From contig JADJRF010000005.1 in assembly GCA_016712355.1 (NCBI GenBank), positions 1,922,001-1,986,000 of the forward strand: 64,000 nucleotides of DNA, in the 5' to 3' direction. The position numbers were made by a program, and so were the translations under genes. The stretch comes from Vampirovibrionales bacterium. GTDB taxonomy: Bacteria > Cyanobacteriota > Vampirovibrionia > Vampirovibrionales > Vampirovibrionaceae. Of this stretch, positions 16,041 to 23,923 are shown one piece after another (the first letter of the stretch is position 1; each line of letters opens with the position of its first letter). Below the pieces are notes generated by a model, which worked only from the letters and a program-made list of their open reading frames with translations, had not been told where the DNA came from and ran no database searches.

Positions 16041-16217
16041 ATGAAGATGAGAAAGCAGCAAAAGGGTCAAGGCGTTATTGAATACGCCGGCGCGCTGGTT
16101 ATCGCCGCCGTTCTGGTCGCCGCCGTTCTGGCGATTGGACCGGATGGCATCGGTAACCTGTTTAACCAGATTATGGATTCGGTTCAATCGTTCTTCACGG
16201 GCCAATTGCCTACGTAA
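16041..16217 (+). CDS. flp: Flp-type pilin subunit
   Basis: 58-residue class IVb (Flp) pilin precursor: a short basic leader (MKMRKQQK), the processing-site region GQGVIEYAGALV with the conserved Glu-Tyr, one hydrophobic helix, and a short C-terminus. TadV/FppA-type peptidases cut before such GxxxIEY segments. ATG at 16041 is chosen because TAGGAG sits about 11 bases upstream; an in-frame TTG at 16014 has none. It lies 98 bases before a TadE-like gene and behind a sigma-28-type promoter. The secretion ATPase and other tad genes are not in this window. Confidence 0.8.
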   Translation: MKMRKQQKGQGVIEYAGALVIAAVLVAAVLAIGPDGIGNLFNQIMDSVQSFFTGQLPT

Positions 16218-16315
16218 GCCACGGCTGAGCCTTTTAACCGCTTTCAGCAGCGCGGCGATCGCAACGATCCCGCGCTTGCTGGCTACGCGATTCGCATAAG
16301 AGACGGATAGCGCCT

Positions 16316-16813
16316 ATGAACGTTCGTGTCTGCCATCGCTTTTGTTCGCCCCTGCGCCTTCGCGGGCGCTCTCGCGGCCAGGCCATGATTGAAATGACGG
16401 CCAATATCATTATGTTTGTTCTGATGATTACGGTTGTCGCCAGCATGAGCGCGTATTTATACGTGCAGCAGGCCATCGTCACCGCCGCGCGGGAAGGCGC
16501 GCGCATCGGCTCGCTGAATCAGGAAATCGGCGCGCCCGCTACCAGCGCTGCGGGCGTGGATGCGGTTAAAACCTATGTGGTTTCGATGGTTCAGCGCACC
16601 ACCGGGCTGATCGTCATGCCGGACGATATCGATGTCACGCCGCCGGACCCGGCGCTGCCCGTCGGCGAACGAAGCGTGGAAGTCGTCCTGGATTTCTCGA
16701 TTACGAATCCGCTGCCGGTAGAGCCGCTATTGGCGGCCTTTAGCGGCGGGAATTCCTATAATCTGGGACAGATTCCCATTCATGCCGAAGCCACGATGCG
16801 CTACGAAGAATAG
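16316..16813 (+). CDS. tadE: TadE-like pseudopilin
   Basis: 165 residues. A basic leader precedes GQAMIEMTANIIMFVLMITVV, the TadE/TadG-type processing and TM segment with the conserved Glu at +5 or so. A periplasmic domain follows with TAAREGARIGS, a motif typical of TadE-like proteins, then an acidic Pro-rich middle and a beta-rich end. It is a minor pilin or assembly factor of the Tad pilus, next to the Flp pilin gene. The C-terminal part is lineage-specific. Confidence 0.75.
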   Translation: MNVRVCHRFCSPLRLRGRSRGQAMIEMTANIIMFVLMITVVASMSAYLYVQQAIVTAAREGARIGSLNQEIGAPATSAAGVDAVKTYVVSMVQRTTGLIVMPDDIDVTPPDPALPVGERSVEVVLDFSITNPLPVEPLLAAFSGGNSYNLGQIPIHAEATMRYEE

Positions 16814-16843
16814 AATTAACGCCAGGAAACGGAACGCGCGCGC

Positions 16844-19800
16844 CTAAGCCGCTGCCGGCGCGTTCGGCGCGTCATCTGCGGGGAATCGCAAGCCGGTTTT
16901 TGGCGGCTTTTGATAAGGCGTCAGCGTGGGGTCCTCTCGAAACGCTTTGACCAGCGGATTGTCTTTACCCCACAGTCCGGCCATTACATCCGTAATGTGA
17001 TCCACCGGCGTAATGCTGACGGCGCTCTTGACGCTCTCGGGCACGTCCACCAGATGCGGCGCATTGGCCCGCGGGATGAAATACCGCTGCACGCCCTGCT
17101 GGAACGAGCCGGTAATCTTCTCGCGCACGCCGCCGATGATGCCCACGTTGCCGCGCAGGTCCATGGTCCCTGTCATGGCAAAATCGCCCGGCACCGGCAA
17201 GCCGGTCAGCGCGCTGATCAGGGCAATGGCCTGAATGGCGCCGGCGCTCGGCCCGTCCATAGGAGACCCCGGAGAGGCCTTACTGGTATTCACCAAAAGC
17301 CTTTTGCAGTCATAGAGGCGGGCCGCCTGCTGCACAGCCGGATCATCGCTTTCGCGCCAGTAGCGCTGGATCTTGTCGAAGTGGTTCTGCACAAAATTAA
17401 AGCCAATCTGAGCAGAATCCACGTTCGTGCCTTGCATGCCGCCGGTGGATTCGGCGAGTGTTAACAGTTGGGCTCCCGTACGAGTGGTTTTTGTGGATCC
17501 GGTTTTGCCGGAAGATTCTGGCACAACGTCCACGTAATACCCCATGGCGCCCCCGCCGCCGCCGGATTGATAATAGAGTACGTTCACATGCCCGATCTTG
17601 GGCGCGGGATCGAGCCGGGACGTCGAATGACCGTATTTTTGATCCAGATACTGCGGTAAATCCGCGGGTTGAATCGTGGGGAAATCGCTTGCGACGTAGG
17701 GGCGGCCCTCGACCGCGCGCAAATGTCGCGCGACGTTTTGCGCAATGGTGTCGATGAGGCGATCAAGACCGCGCACGCCCCCGTCGCCGTGGCCGTATTC
17801 TGCGATCAGGGCTTCGCGCGTGGCCTGTGGCAGCGTAAAAGGCTCGCCGCTTACCGAAGGGTCGAGCAGCCCTTTCTGTTGCAGGGTTTCGCGGTCCAGC
17901 CCGTTGCGCGTGCGCGCGCGGGGCAGGATATGGGTTTCCAGCATGGTGAGTTTTTCGTTGGGCAGATAGCCGTTAATCGGAATAATCTTCATCCGGTCGC
18001 GCAGCGGGCCGGGGATCTTTTCAAGATCGTTGGCCGTACAGGCGAACAGGACCTTCGAGAGGTCAACGTCTACGCCATCGAGAAAGTGGTCGTTAAAATG
18101 GCGATTCTGGTCGGGATCCAGGACGGAGAGTAAGGCCGCGGCGGGGTTGCCGTGGTGAGAAGATTCGCCCATTTTGTCGATCTCATCCAGTAGAAACACG
18201 GGGTTATCGACCCCGGTGCGGATGAGTTCCGATACGATGCCGCCTGCCTTGGCGCCCATGTAATACCGTTGCAGCCCGCGAATATCGTCTTCTTTGTGCA
18301 CGCCGCCCAGCGATAATTTGGCCATCGGGCGACCCATGGCTTCGGCCAGAGAACGAACCAGCGTGCTTTTACCGGCGCCCGGGGGGCCGACAAAGCACAG
18401 GATTTCAGGGCGGCGCTTGTCCTTTGGGACGCCCAGCGCATCCAGATGCTGCTCTTTCATCAAGTATCGCAGGACCATGTCCTTGGGCTGTTTCATATCC
18501 CAATGGTCGCGGTCGAGAATCTCACTCGCCTGCGCCTCGCTTAATTTCGCTGGCGTAACCGATCGCGTCGGAAGCCTGAAAAAAGTCGTCAGGGTCTTTT
18601 CGATCATTCCCATACCCGGGTCCGCCGGATTACCGCTGTGGAGCTCTTCTATCCAGCCGCGGACGACGGCTTCGTTTTGCGGGGTAATGTTTCCGGCGCG
18701 TTTAAGCGCATCGAGGCGCTGCTCGAACTGGGCAATTTTAGACGGCGCGTTTTGCTGGCGCACCGCATGCTGGTAGTTTGCGTCGAGAATAAACCGCCCC
18801 TTCTCATCATCTGAGAGCGTATTGTCTGGGGATGCCTGTTCAGACCCGGATTGAGACGGCGTTCTGACAGGACGGTTCTCCGGGTCGACGCTCGCTTCCG
18901 GCAATGCGCTGAGGGCGTCTCGCAGCCCTTTCAGCCGATGCGCAACCTCTTTGACGATTGCGGGCGCTTTGGGATCTTCGGCGCAATCGTTCAGGACCGT
19001 GAGATAGTTGCCCAGCGTCTGCTCGCGCATGTTAGGCGTCTGGCGCAAAAAGGCCGTTAGCGTCTGCTTGAGCGGCATGTCCAGCTCGCCGGCCTGTTCC
19101 GTCGACCCATTGAATTCCGGCGCGGCGCCGTTGCCCGCAGGCGAGGGCTGGGGCTTGTCGGATGAGAGCAGATAGCCCACCAGCAGCGCCGCAGGCAGCG
19201 TAATCAATCCAAGCGGCGTCATAGGCGGAATCAAGGCGATGGCGCCCACCATGGCCCAGACAATCGGATTATTCAGCGGCGTCCATTGCCGGGGATCCAT
19301 GAAGTTATGAAGCTTGCGGGTCCAGCGGTTTTCACTCTGAGTTGCGCCGCCTGAGGCAGACGAACTCTCAGGAGACGGCTCTGGCATCGGGCTGCCTTCG
19401 GGGACAGCCGATTTTTCCTGGAGAGACGGCCACCAGGCCCGATGCAGGTGATCTTCAATGATGCGCGCGGCGTGCAGGAATGAAATCGGCTTGCGACGCG
19501 CTTCCGGGGTCAGGAAATCAGAGAAGACCTGATAAAACGGCGCTTCCACGGGAGTCGCCTGGTCAACGATGCCTTCAATCGAGTCGCCCGACTTTCTCTG
19601 ACTGGCCAACTGGTTGGCGACGCCATACAGAAGCGCCGGAATCCCCGAGTGGAAGGCCTCAAAATCCATCGGCGCCTTAATATCGTGCATATAGCGCTGC
19701 ATCTGCTGCTGAGTGCGCGCGGATTCCCATGGCCCTGAGAACGTCAGCGGATTGAGTCGCCCGGCGATTTCGCGAGACGACATCACGTCATTTTCCGCCG

Positions 19801-20047
19801 GCAGGGGCGACTTGTCGAAAGACGCGTCGCTGGCGCCAAAGCGAACCGTATCCATCGGCGCCGATAATCCAGATGCTGAGCGCTCGCGTTGAGCGCCGAA
19901 GCGAAGCGCCGGCGGCGTGATCTGAGTAGAGAGCGCGGAGAAAGAGACAGGCCGAAAATCCATCGCGGGGGAATCCTGCGTTAAGCGTGCTTGCCATGAC
20001 ATTACGCGTTGCCCGGAAGAACACGCCTCAAGCGCGATTGTTGCCAT
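16844..20047 (-). CDS. Lon-type AAA+ protease with non-canonical membrane-anchored N-terminus
   Basis: 1067 residues, longer than E. coli Lon (784). The C-terminal two thirds are clear Lon: Walker A GPPGAGKST (554-562), Walker B PVFLLDEIDKM (616-626), and the Ser934/Lys977 dyad (DGPSAG, GGVREKITGS) separated by 43 residues as in Lon. The N-terminal substrate-binding LON domain is not recognisable. Instead there is a long linker with two RFG motifs (49-51 and 69-71), helical segments, and a hydrophobic hairpin (about 262-294) that should insert in a membrane. Start uncertain: ATG 20047, 20002 or 19963, none with a good ribosome site. It is followed on the plus strand by the pilus genes. Probably a membrane-tethered quality-control or regulatory protease. 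Confidence 0.85.
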   Translation of the reverse strand: MATIALEACSSGQRVMSWQARLTQDSPAMDFRPVSFSALSTQITPPALRFGAQRERSASGLSAPMDTVRFGASDASFDKSPLPAENDVMSSREIAGRLNPLTFSGPWESARTQQQMQRYMHDIKAPMDFEAFHSGIPALLYGVANQLASQRKSGDSIEGIVDQATPVEAPFYQVFSDFLTPEARRKPISFLHAARIIEDHLHRAWWPSLQEKSAVPEGSPMPEPSPESSSASGGATQSENRWTRKLHNFMDPRQWTPLNNPIVWAMVGAIALIPPMTPLGLITLPAALLVGYLLSSDKPQPSPAGNGAAPEFNGSTEQAGELDMPLKQTLTAFLRQTPNMREQTLGNYLTVLNDCAEDPKAPAIVKEVAHRLKGLRDALSALPEASVDPENRPVRTPSQSGSEQASPDNTLSDDEKGRFILDANYQHAVRQQNAPSKIAQFEQRLDALKRAGNITPQNEAVVRGWIEELHSGNPADPGMGMIEKTLTTFFRLPTRSVTPAKLSEAQASEILDRDHWDMKQPKDMVLRYLMKEQHLDALGVPKDKRRPEILCFVGPPGAGKSTLVRSLAEAMGRPMAKLSLGGVHKEDDIRGLQRYYMGAKAGGIVSELIRTGVDNPVFLLDEIDKMGESSHHGNPAAALLSVLDPDQNRHFNDHFLDGVDVDLSKVLFACTANDLEKIPGPLRDRMKIIPINGYLPNEKLTMLETHILPRARTRNGLDRETLQQKGLLDPSVSGEPFTLPQATREALIAEYGHGDGGVRGLDRLIDTIAQNVARHLRAVEGRPYVASDFPTIQPADLPQYLDQKYGHSTSRLDPAPKIGHVNVLYYQSGGGGGAMGYYVDVVPESSGKTGSTKTTRTGAQLLTLAESTGGMQGTNVDSAQIGFNFVQNHFDKIQRYWRESDDPAVQQAARLYDCKRLLVNTSKASPGSPMDGPSAGAIQAIALISALTGLPVPGDFAMTGTMDLRGNVGIIGGVREKITGSFQQGVQRYFIPRANAPHLVDVPESVKSAVSITPVDHITDVMAGLWGKDNPLVKAFREDPTLTPYQKPPKTGLRFPADDAPNAPAAA

Positions 20048-20168
20048 GACACGAAGAAATATAAAGCAGAGAGGGCGATTTTCTTCCCCTTTGTCTCTTG
20101 CCAGAATGCCCTGCCCCCGCTGGGGGAGATTCGTCGTCGGGCGCCGTGGGGGTGGTGCAGACGGTCAT
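20028..20168 (-). CDS. Possible 46-residue leader ORF of the Lon-like gene
   Basis: ATG at 20168 is preceded by GAGGAAATTTCC (GAGGA about seven bases away). The frame ends TGA at 20028-20030, overlapping the first Lon-like ATG by 20 bases. The product is Pro/Ser/Arg-rich (MTVCTTPTAPDD...), with no family. The good ribosome site here and its absence at the Lon start suggest translational coupling, but it may be chance. Confidence 0.3.
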   Translation of the reverse strand: MTVCTTPTAPDDESPPAGAGHSGKRQRGRKSPSLLYISSCHGNNRA

Positions 20169-20292
20169 GGAAATTTCCTCTATCCGGTGGATGAAGCTCA
20201 TGGCGTCAAAGGATACGGTGAGAGTGTGGGTTTTGTGTGACACGAATGCGCCGGTGCGCAACTCGTCCTAAGGGAAAGCAAGAGAGACGTTC

Positions 20293-20868
20293 ATGAACCA
20301 TCTGGAGATGGCGCTGTCGCGCATTGGACAGATTGAACGCCAGATAGGAGTCCGGCGACCCGAAACGCCGCCGTCGGACGCCTCGGGCGCCGATTTTTCG
20401 CGCGCGCTGAACGCCAGGCTTCAAACGCTTCCCCCCGCAGCCGGGCAAGCCGCAAGCGCCGGACCAGACGAGATTAATGCCCTGATTCAGCAGGCCAGCC
20501 AACGCGAAGGGCTCGATCCCAGCCTGGTCAAAGCCGTTGTTCAGGCGGAATCCGGTATGAATCCGCGCGCGGTGTCTTCGGTCGGCGCTCAGGGGCTGAT
20601 GCAGCTGATGCCCGCAACCGCTCGTGAGATGGGCGTCAGCGACCCTTTCGATCCTGCCCAGAATATTGCGGGCGGAACCCGCTATCTCAAGGGGCTGGTA
20701 GAGAAATATCAGAGCGCGCCGTTAGCGGTGGCGGCTTATAACGCCGGGCCCGGCGCGGTCGATCGCCATCATGGCGTGCCGCCTTACGCAGAAACGCGCG
20801 GGTACGTCAGCCGCGTGATGTCGCTGCAACGCCAGTACGCGCAAAACGAGGTCGCCCTCCATGATTAA
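20293..20868 (+). CDS. Lytic transglycosylase (SLT domain), flagellum-associated
   Basis: Cleaves peptidoglycan glycan strands. 191 residues: a disordered N-terminal third, then a goose-lysozyme-like SLT domain (about 60-175) with catalytic Glu in VQAESGMNP, GLMQLMPATAREMGV, and AYNAGPGAVD. No signal peptide is visible, so export is probably through the flagellar apparatus or with the rod. It overlaps the flgF start by 8 bases, so it is the first gene of the flagellar run. It probably supplies the muramidase activity that the single-domain FlgJ downstream lacks. Confidence 0.9.
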   Translation: MNHLEMALSRIGQIERQIGVRRPETPPSDASGADFSRALNARLQTLPPAAGQAASAGPDEINALIQQASQREGLDPSLVKAVVQAESGMNPRAVSSVGAQGLMQLMPATAREMGVSDPFDPAQNIAGGTRYLKGLVEKYQSAPLAVAAYNAGPGAVDRHHGVPPYAETRGYVSRVMSLQRQYAQNEVALHD

Positions 20869-21637
20869 AGGCTTGTATACCGCCGCAGCGGGCATGTTGT
20901 CGGCCTCGATGGGAATGGACACGCTCGCCAATAACCTGGCCAACGTCAACACGACAGGCTTCAAGAAGAACGGCGTCAATTACAAAAGCTTCCCCGACAT
21001 GCTGATTCAAAAAGTGGATCAGCAGGGCGCCAAATCGATCGGAACCATCACCACCGGCGCGCAAACTTACGGCACGGCGATTAATTTTACGCAGGGCGCA
21101 ATTTATCACTCGGGCAATCCCCTGGATATGGCCATTCAGGGTGATGGCTTTTTTACCGTACAGGACGGCAAAGGGCAGACGTTCTATACGCGCAACGGTC
21201 ATTTCGTCGCTAACGCGGAAGGCGATCTCATCACGCTGGACGGCATGAAAGTGCTGGGTGAAGACGACCGCCCCATTCGCCTGCCGATGGACGGTCAAGA
21301 AGTCCATATCAACGAGAACGCCTCGGTTACCAGCGGCGCCACGGCCTTGGGGACCCTCAAAATCACGCGCTTCGACAATAACGCTGCGCTGGAAAAGCAG
21401 GGCGATACGCTGTTCCGCAAAACCGCTTCTGCAAGCGTTCATGTCCCTAAAACGGCAGATGAACCGCTGGGGTATCAAGTCTTTCAAGGGTCTGTTGAGA
21501 CCGGAAACGTCAATGTGATTGGCGAACTGGTCAACAACATCACCGGTATGCGGCTGTACGAGTCGCTGGAGAAATCCATCCAGATGCAAAACCAGACGCT
21601 GACCAAAGCCGTCAACGACATCGGTCGCGTTCGATAA
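20861..21637 (+). CDS. flgF: Flagellar basal-body rod protein FlgF
   Basis: Proximal rod subunit. 258 residues. The N-terminal rod signature LANNLANVNTTGFKK and the C-terminal helix (VETGNVNVIGELVNNI...YESLEKSIQMQ) are the paired heptad helices of rod/hook proteins. The central FlgE/F/G-like domain includes NPLDMAIQGDGFF. It is assigned FlgF rather than FlgG because the following gene is the better FlgG match and FlgF-FlgG order is typical. It overlaps the upstream transglycosylase gene. Confidence 0.88.
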   Translation: MIKGLYTAAAGMLSASMGMDTLANNLANVNTTGFKKNGVNYKSFPDMLIQKVDQQGAKSIGTITTGAQTYGTAINFTQGAIYHSGNPLDMAIQGDGFFTVQDGKGQTFYTRNGHFVANAEGDLITLDGMKVLGEDDRPIRLPMDGQEVHINENASVTSGATALGTLKITRFDNNAALEKQGDTLFRKTASASVHVPKTADEPLGYQVFQGSVETGNVNVIGELVNNITGMRLYESLEKSIQMQNQTLTKAVNDIGRVR

Positions 21638-21667
21638 GCCCTCCCCTTAACCCCGGAGCCTTCCGCC

Positions 21668-22459
21668 ATGATGCGATCCCTTTATACGTCCGCCACCGGC
21701 GCGCAGTCGCAGCAATTTAACATTGACGTCATCGCCAACAACGTGGCCAACGTCAACACCACTGGCTATAAAAAGGTCCGGGCGGAGTTTCAGGATCTCC
21801 TCAGCCAGACGTTCCAGTCGCCCGGCGCGTTGACGCCGCAAGGGACTTATGATCCGGTAGGCGTGCAAGTGGGCCTGGGCGTCGGGGTTTCGGCCACGCA
21901 ACGCGTTTTTCTGCCGGGTTCGGTGGCGCAGACGGGCAACCCGCTCGATCTGGCCATTCAGGGCGATGGCTTCTTTCAAGTGCAGCTTCCCAGCGGCGAA
22001 GTCGGCTATAGCCGCGACGGGACGTTCAAGCGCGACGCCAACGGCCAGCTTGTTACGTCGGACGGCTATATGCTGCAACCCAGCATTACCATTCCGCCGG
22101 ACGCCAGCGAAGTCGTGATTGCGCTGGACGGCAACGTGTTCGTGCGCCAGTCGGGCTCGCAAACCCTGAATCAGGTTGGACAGATTCAACTGGCGAAGTT
22201 CTCCAACCCGGCAGGTCTTGAAAGCATCGGACGCAATATTTTTCGCGAGACGCCCGGATCGGGCAACGCGCTGCAAGGCACCGCCGGACAGGGACAATTT
22301 GGCAACACCAGCATTAATCAGGGATTTCTGGAAAATTCCAACGTGCAAATCGTCGAAGAACTCATCAACCTGATTACCGCCCAGCGCGCCTTTGAGGCGA
22401 ACTCGCAGGTTATGCGCGCCTCTGACGAAGTGCTGAAGAACGTCAATAACATTGTGTAA
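21668..22459 (+). CDS. flgG: Flagellar distal rod protein FlgG
   Basis: Distal rod subunit. 263 residues. Begins MMRSLYTSATGAQSQQ with the rod motif IANNVANVNTTGYKK. It has the FlgG-specific insertion after the first helix (FQDLLSQTFQSPG...GVQVGLGV), the NPLDLAIQGDGFF core, and ends with NVQIVEELINLITAQRAFE. Length and motifs match FlgG closely. It is 30 bases after flgF, in the same operon. Confidence 0.95.
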   Translation: MMRSLYTSATGAQSQQFNIDVIANNVANVNTTGYKKVRAEFQDLLSQTFQSPGALTPQGTYDPVGVQVGLGVGVSATQRVFLPGSVAQTGNPLDLAIQGDGFFQVQLPSGEVGYSRDGTFKRDANGQLVTSDGYMLQPSITIPPDASEVVIALDGNVFVRQSGSQTLNQVGQIQLAKFSNPAGLESIGRNIFRETPGSGNALQGTAGQGQFGNTSINQGFLENSNVQIVEELINLITAQRAFEANSQVMRASDEVLKNVNNIV

Positions 22460-22478
22460 GGCTTTAGGGAGACTTACG

Positions 22479-23246
22479 TTGACGCGTTTGACAGACTTTT
22501 TATCGACCCGCCGCTTGAGCGCTATTGTGAGCGTTTTGGCGTCGCTGGCGATTGTCGTGGGCGTTTCTCAGGCGGCGACGCTTTCTCCCAGGGCGCTGCA
22601 AGAGGCGGTGATGCGCCACGTCGAGGGCGTGGCCGCCGATAAAGGCCTGGTTGCGCACGGCGAAACCCTGTCGGTCGAAACGCTTCCTGTTGCGCGCCGC
22701 GCCATTGACTTCCCCAGCGTGGCATCTGCCGATACGCTGGCGATTACCTGCGAATCCAGCTTAATGCAATACTTTGCGCCCCGCACGCTGATTCGCGCGC
22801 GGATTCAGGCCCCCGACGGCCAGGTGGTGGAAGTCGGCGTACCGGTGAAAATCTCACTCAGTAAAACCGTCTGGGTCGCAAAAAACCGCGTGATGGCTGG
22901 TCAGCGCCTCGCCGCGCAAGACTTCAAGGCGGAGCGCCGCGCGCTTACTGACAGCTTTGATCTCGCCGTCGGCGCCGAAATCCCGCTGGAGACGCTCGCC
23001 AGCCGTCTGGTGCTGCAACCCGGCCAAATTCTGCAAATAGGGCAGATCGTCAATCCGCCCGCCGTCCGACAAAACGAACCCGTGCGCGTCGTCGTGCGCG
23101 GATTGCCCGTCAAAGTCGCCCTCAAGGGCACCGCCATGAGCGACGGGCGTATCGGCGATCGCGTGCGCGTGCGGCAAAGCCTGAATCGCGCCCTGTTCTA
23201 CACCGGCGTGGTCAAGGGCGATAACCTGGTGGAGGTGAATCTCTAA
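22479..23246 (+). CDS. flgA: Flagellar P-ring assembly chaperone FlgA
   Basis: Periplasmic chaperone for FlgI. About 255 residues from the TTG at 22479, chosen because AGGGAG lies seven bases upstream. N-terminal signal peptide (AIVSVLASLAIVVGVSQA). The C-terminal SAF/ChapFlgA domain shows VMAGQRLAAQDFKAERR, the V..L.PGQ.L repeat, and the closing VRVRQSLNRALFYTGVVKG. Fits between flgG and flgH as in many flagellar clusters. It is followed two bases later by flgH. Confidence 0.88.
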   Translation: MTRLTDFLSTRRLSAIVSVLASLAIVVGVSQAATLSPRALQEAVMRHVEGVAADKGLVAHGETLSVETLPVARRAIDFPSVASADTLAITCESSLMQYFAPRTLIRARIQAPDGQVVEVGVPVKISLSKTVWVAKNRVMAGQRLAAQDFKAERRALTDSFDLAVGAEIPLETLASRLVLQPGQILQIGQIVNPPAVRQNEPVRVVVRGLPVKVALKGTAMSDGRIGDRVRVRQSLNRALFYTGVVKGDNLVEVNL

Positions 23247-23247
23247 G

Positions 23248-23916
23248 ATGAAGCCTTGCAATCGTCTGCTGCTCAATCATCTGGTACTCGCCTTGGGGCT
23301 CGCCTCGCTGATGGCGACCCCCGTCCTGACGGCCCATGGCGAATCGCTGTTTCGCGCCAGCGCCACGTACACGGCTCCGGCGATATTTACGCCCTCGTCG
23401 CTCTTCACCCAGCCGATTCCGCGCAGCGTGGGCGATCTGGTGACGATTCTGGTGGATGATAACGCCAATATGACCACCAATGCCTCGCTGGAGGTCAAGC
23501 GCAATCAGGCGGTTGGCGAAAATTCCTCGGGGCTGTTGAATCGGGTGATTCACCAGTTAGGCGTGCCGCAACGCATTGCATTTCCCGATTTAAACGGCTC
23601 TAACGCCAGTAATCAGCTTAAAAGCGAAGCCAAGGCCCTGCGCCAGAATCGCCTGACCGATACCATTACCTGTCAGGTCGTGCAAGTGCTGCCCAATGGC
23701 GCGTTAGTGGTTCAAGGCGCCAAAAGCGTCCTTATCAATAAAGACGAAACGCAGTTGCTGGTCACGGGCATCGTCAACCCGTATTACCTCGACGAGAATA
23801 ACCGCATCGCGTCCAGTCAGGTTGGGAATTTCCGCGCGCAGGTGGGCGGTCGCGGCGTTATTACCCGTCAGCAGAACGACGGAATGCTGAACAAGCTCTT
23901 ACAGCTCTTTAATTAG
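23248..23916 (+). CDS. flgH: Flagellar L-ring protein FlgH
   Basis: Outer-membrane ring around the rod. 222 residues with a signal peptide (LALGLASLMATPVLTAHG). FlgH motifs: SLF.. near the mature start, GDLVTILVDDNANMTT, LPNGALVVQGAK, and VTGIVNPYYLDENNRIASSQVGNF. No lipobox cysteine follows the signal peptide (only Cys4 and an internal TITCQVV Cys exist), so unlike enteric FlgH it is probably not lipidated. Its presence is further evidence of an outer membrane. Confidence 0.93.
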   Translation: MKPCNRLLLNHLVLALGLASLMATPVLTAHGESLFRASATYTAPAIFTPSSLFTQPIPRSVGDLVTILVDDNANMTTNASLEVKRNQAVGENSSGLLNRVIHQLGVPQRIAFPDLNGSNASNQLKSEAKALRQNRLTDTITCQVVQVLPNGALVVQGAKSVLINKDETQLLVTGIVNPYYLDENNRIASSQVGNFRAQVGGRGVITRQQNDGMLNKLLQLFN

Positions 23917-23923
23917 GGGATCG

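Noticed and set aside
20114..20126. CCCCCGCTGGGGG hairpin upstream of the Lon-like gene
   Set aside because: Perfect but very short loop and no U-run; falls inside the candidate leader frame, so not called as a terminator.
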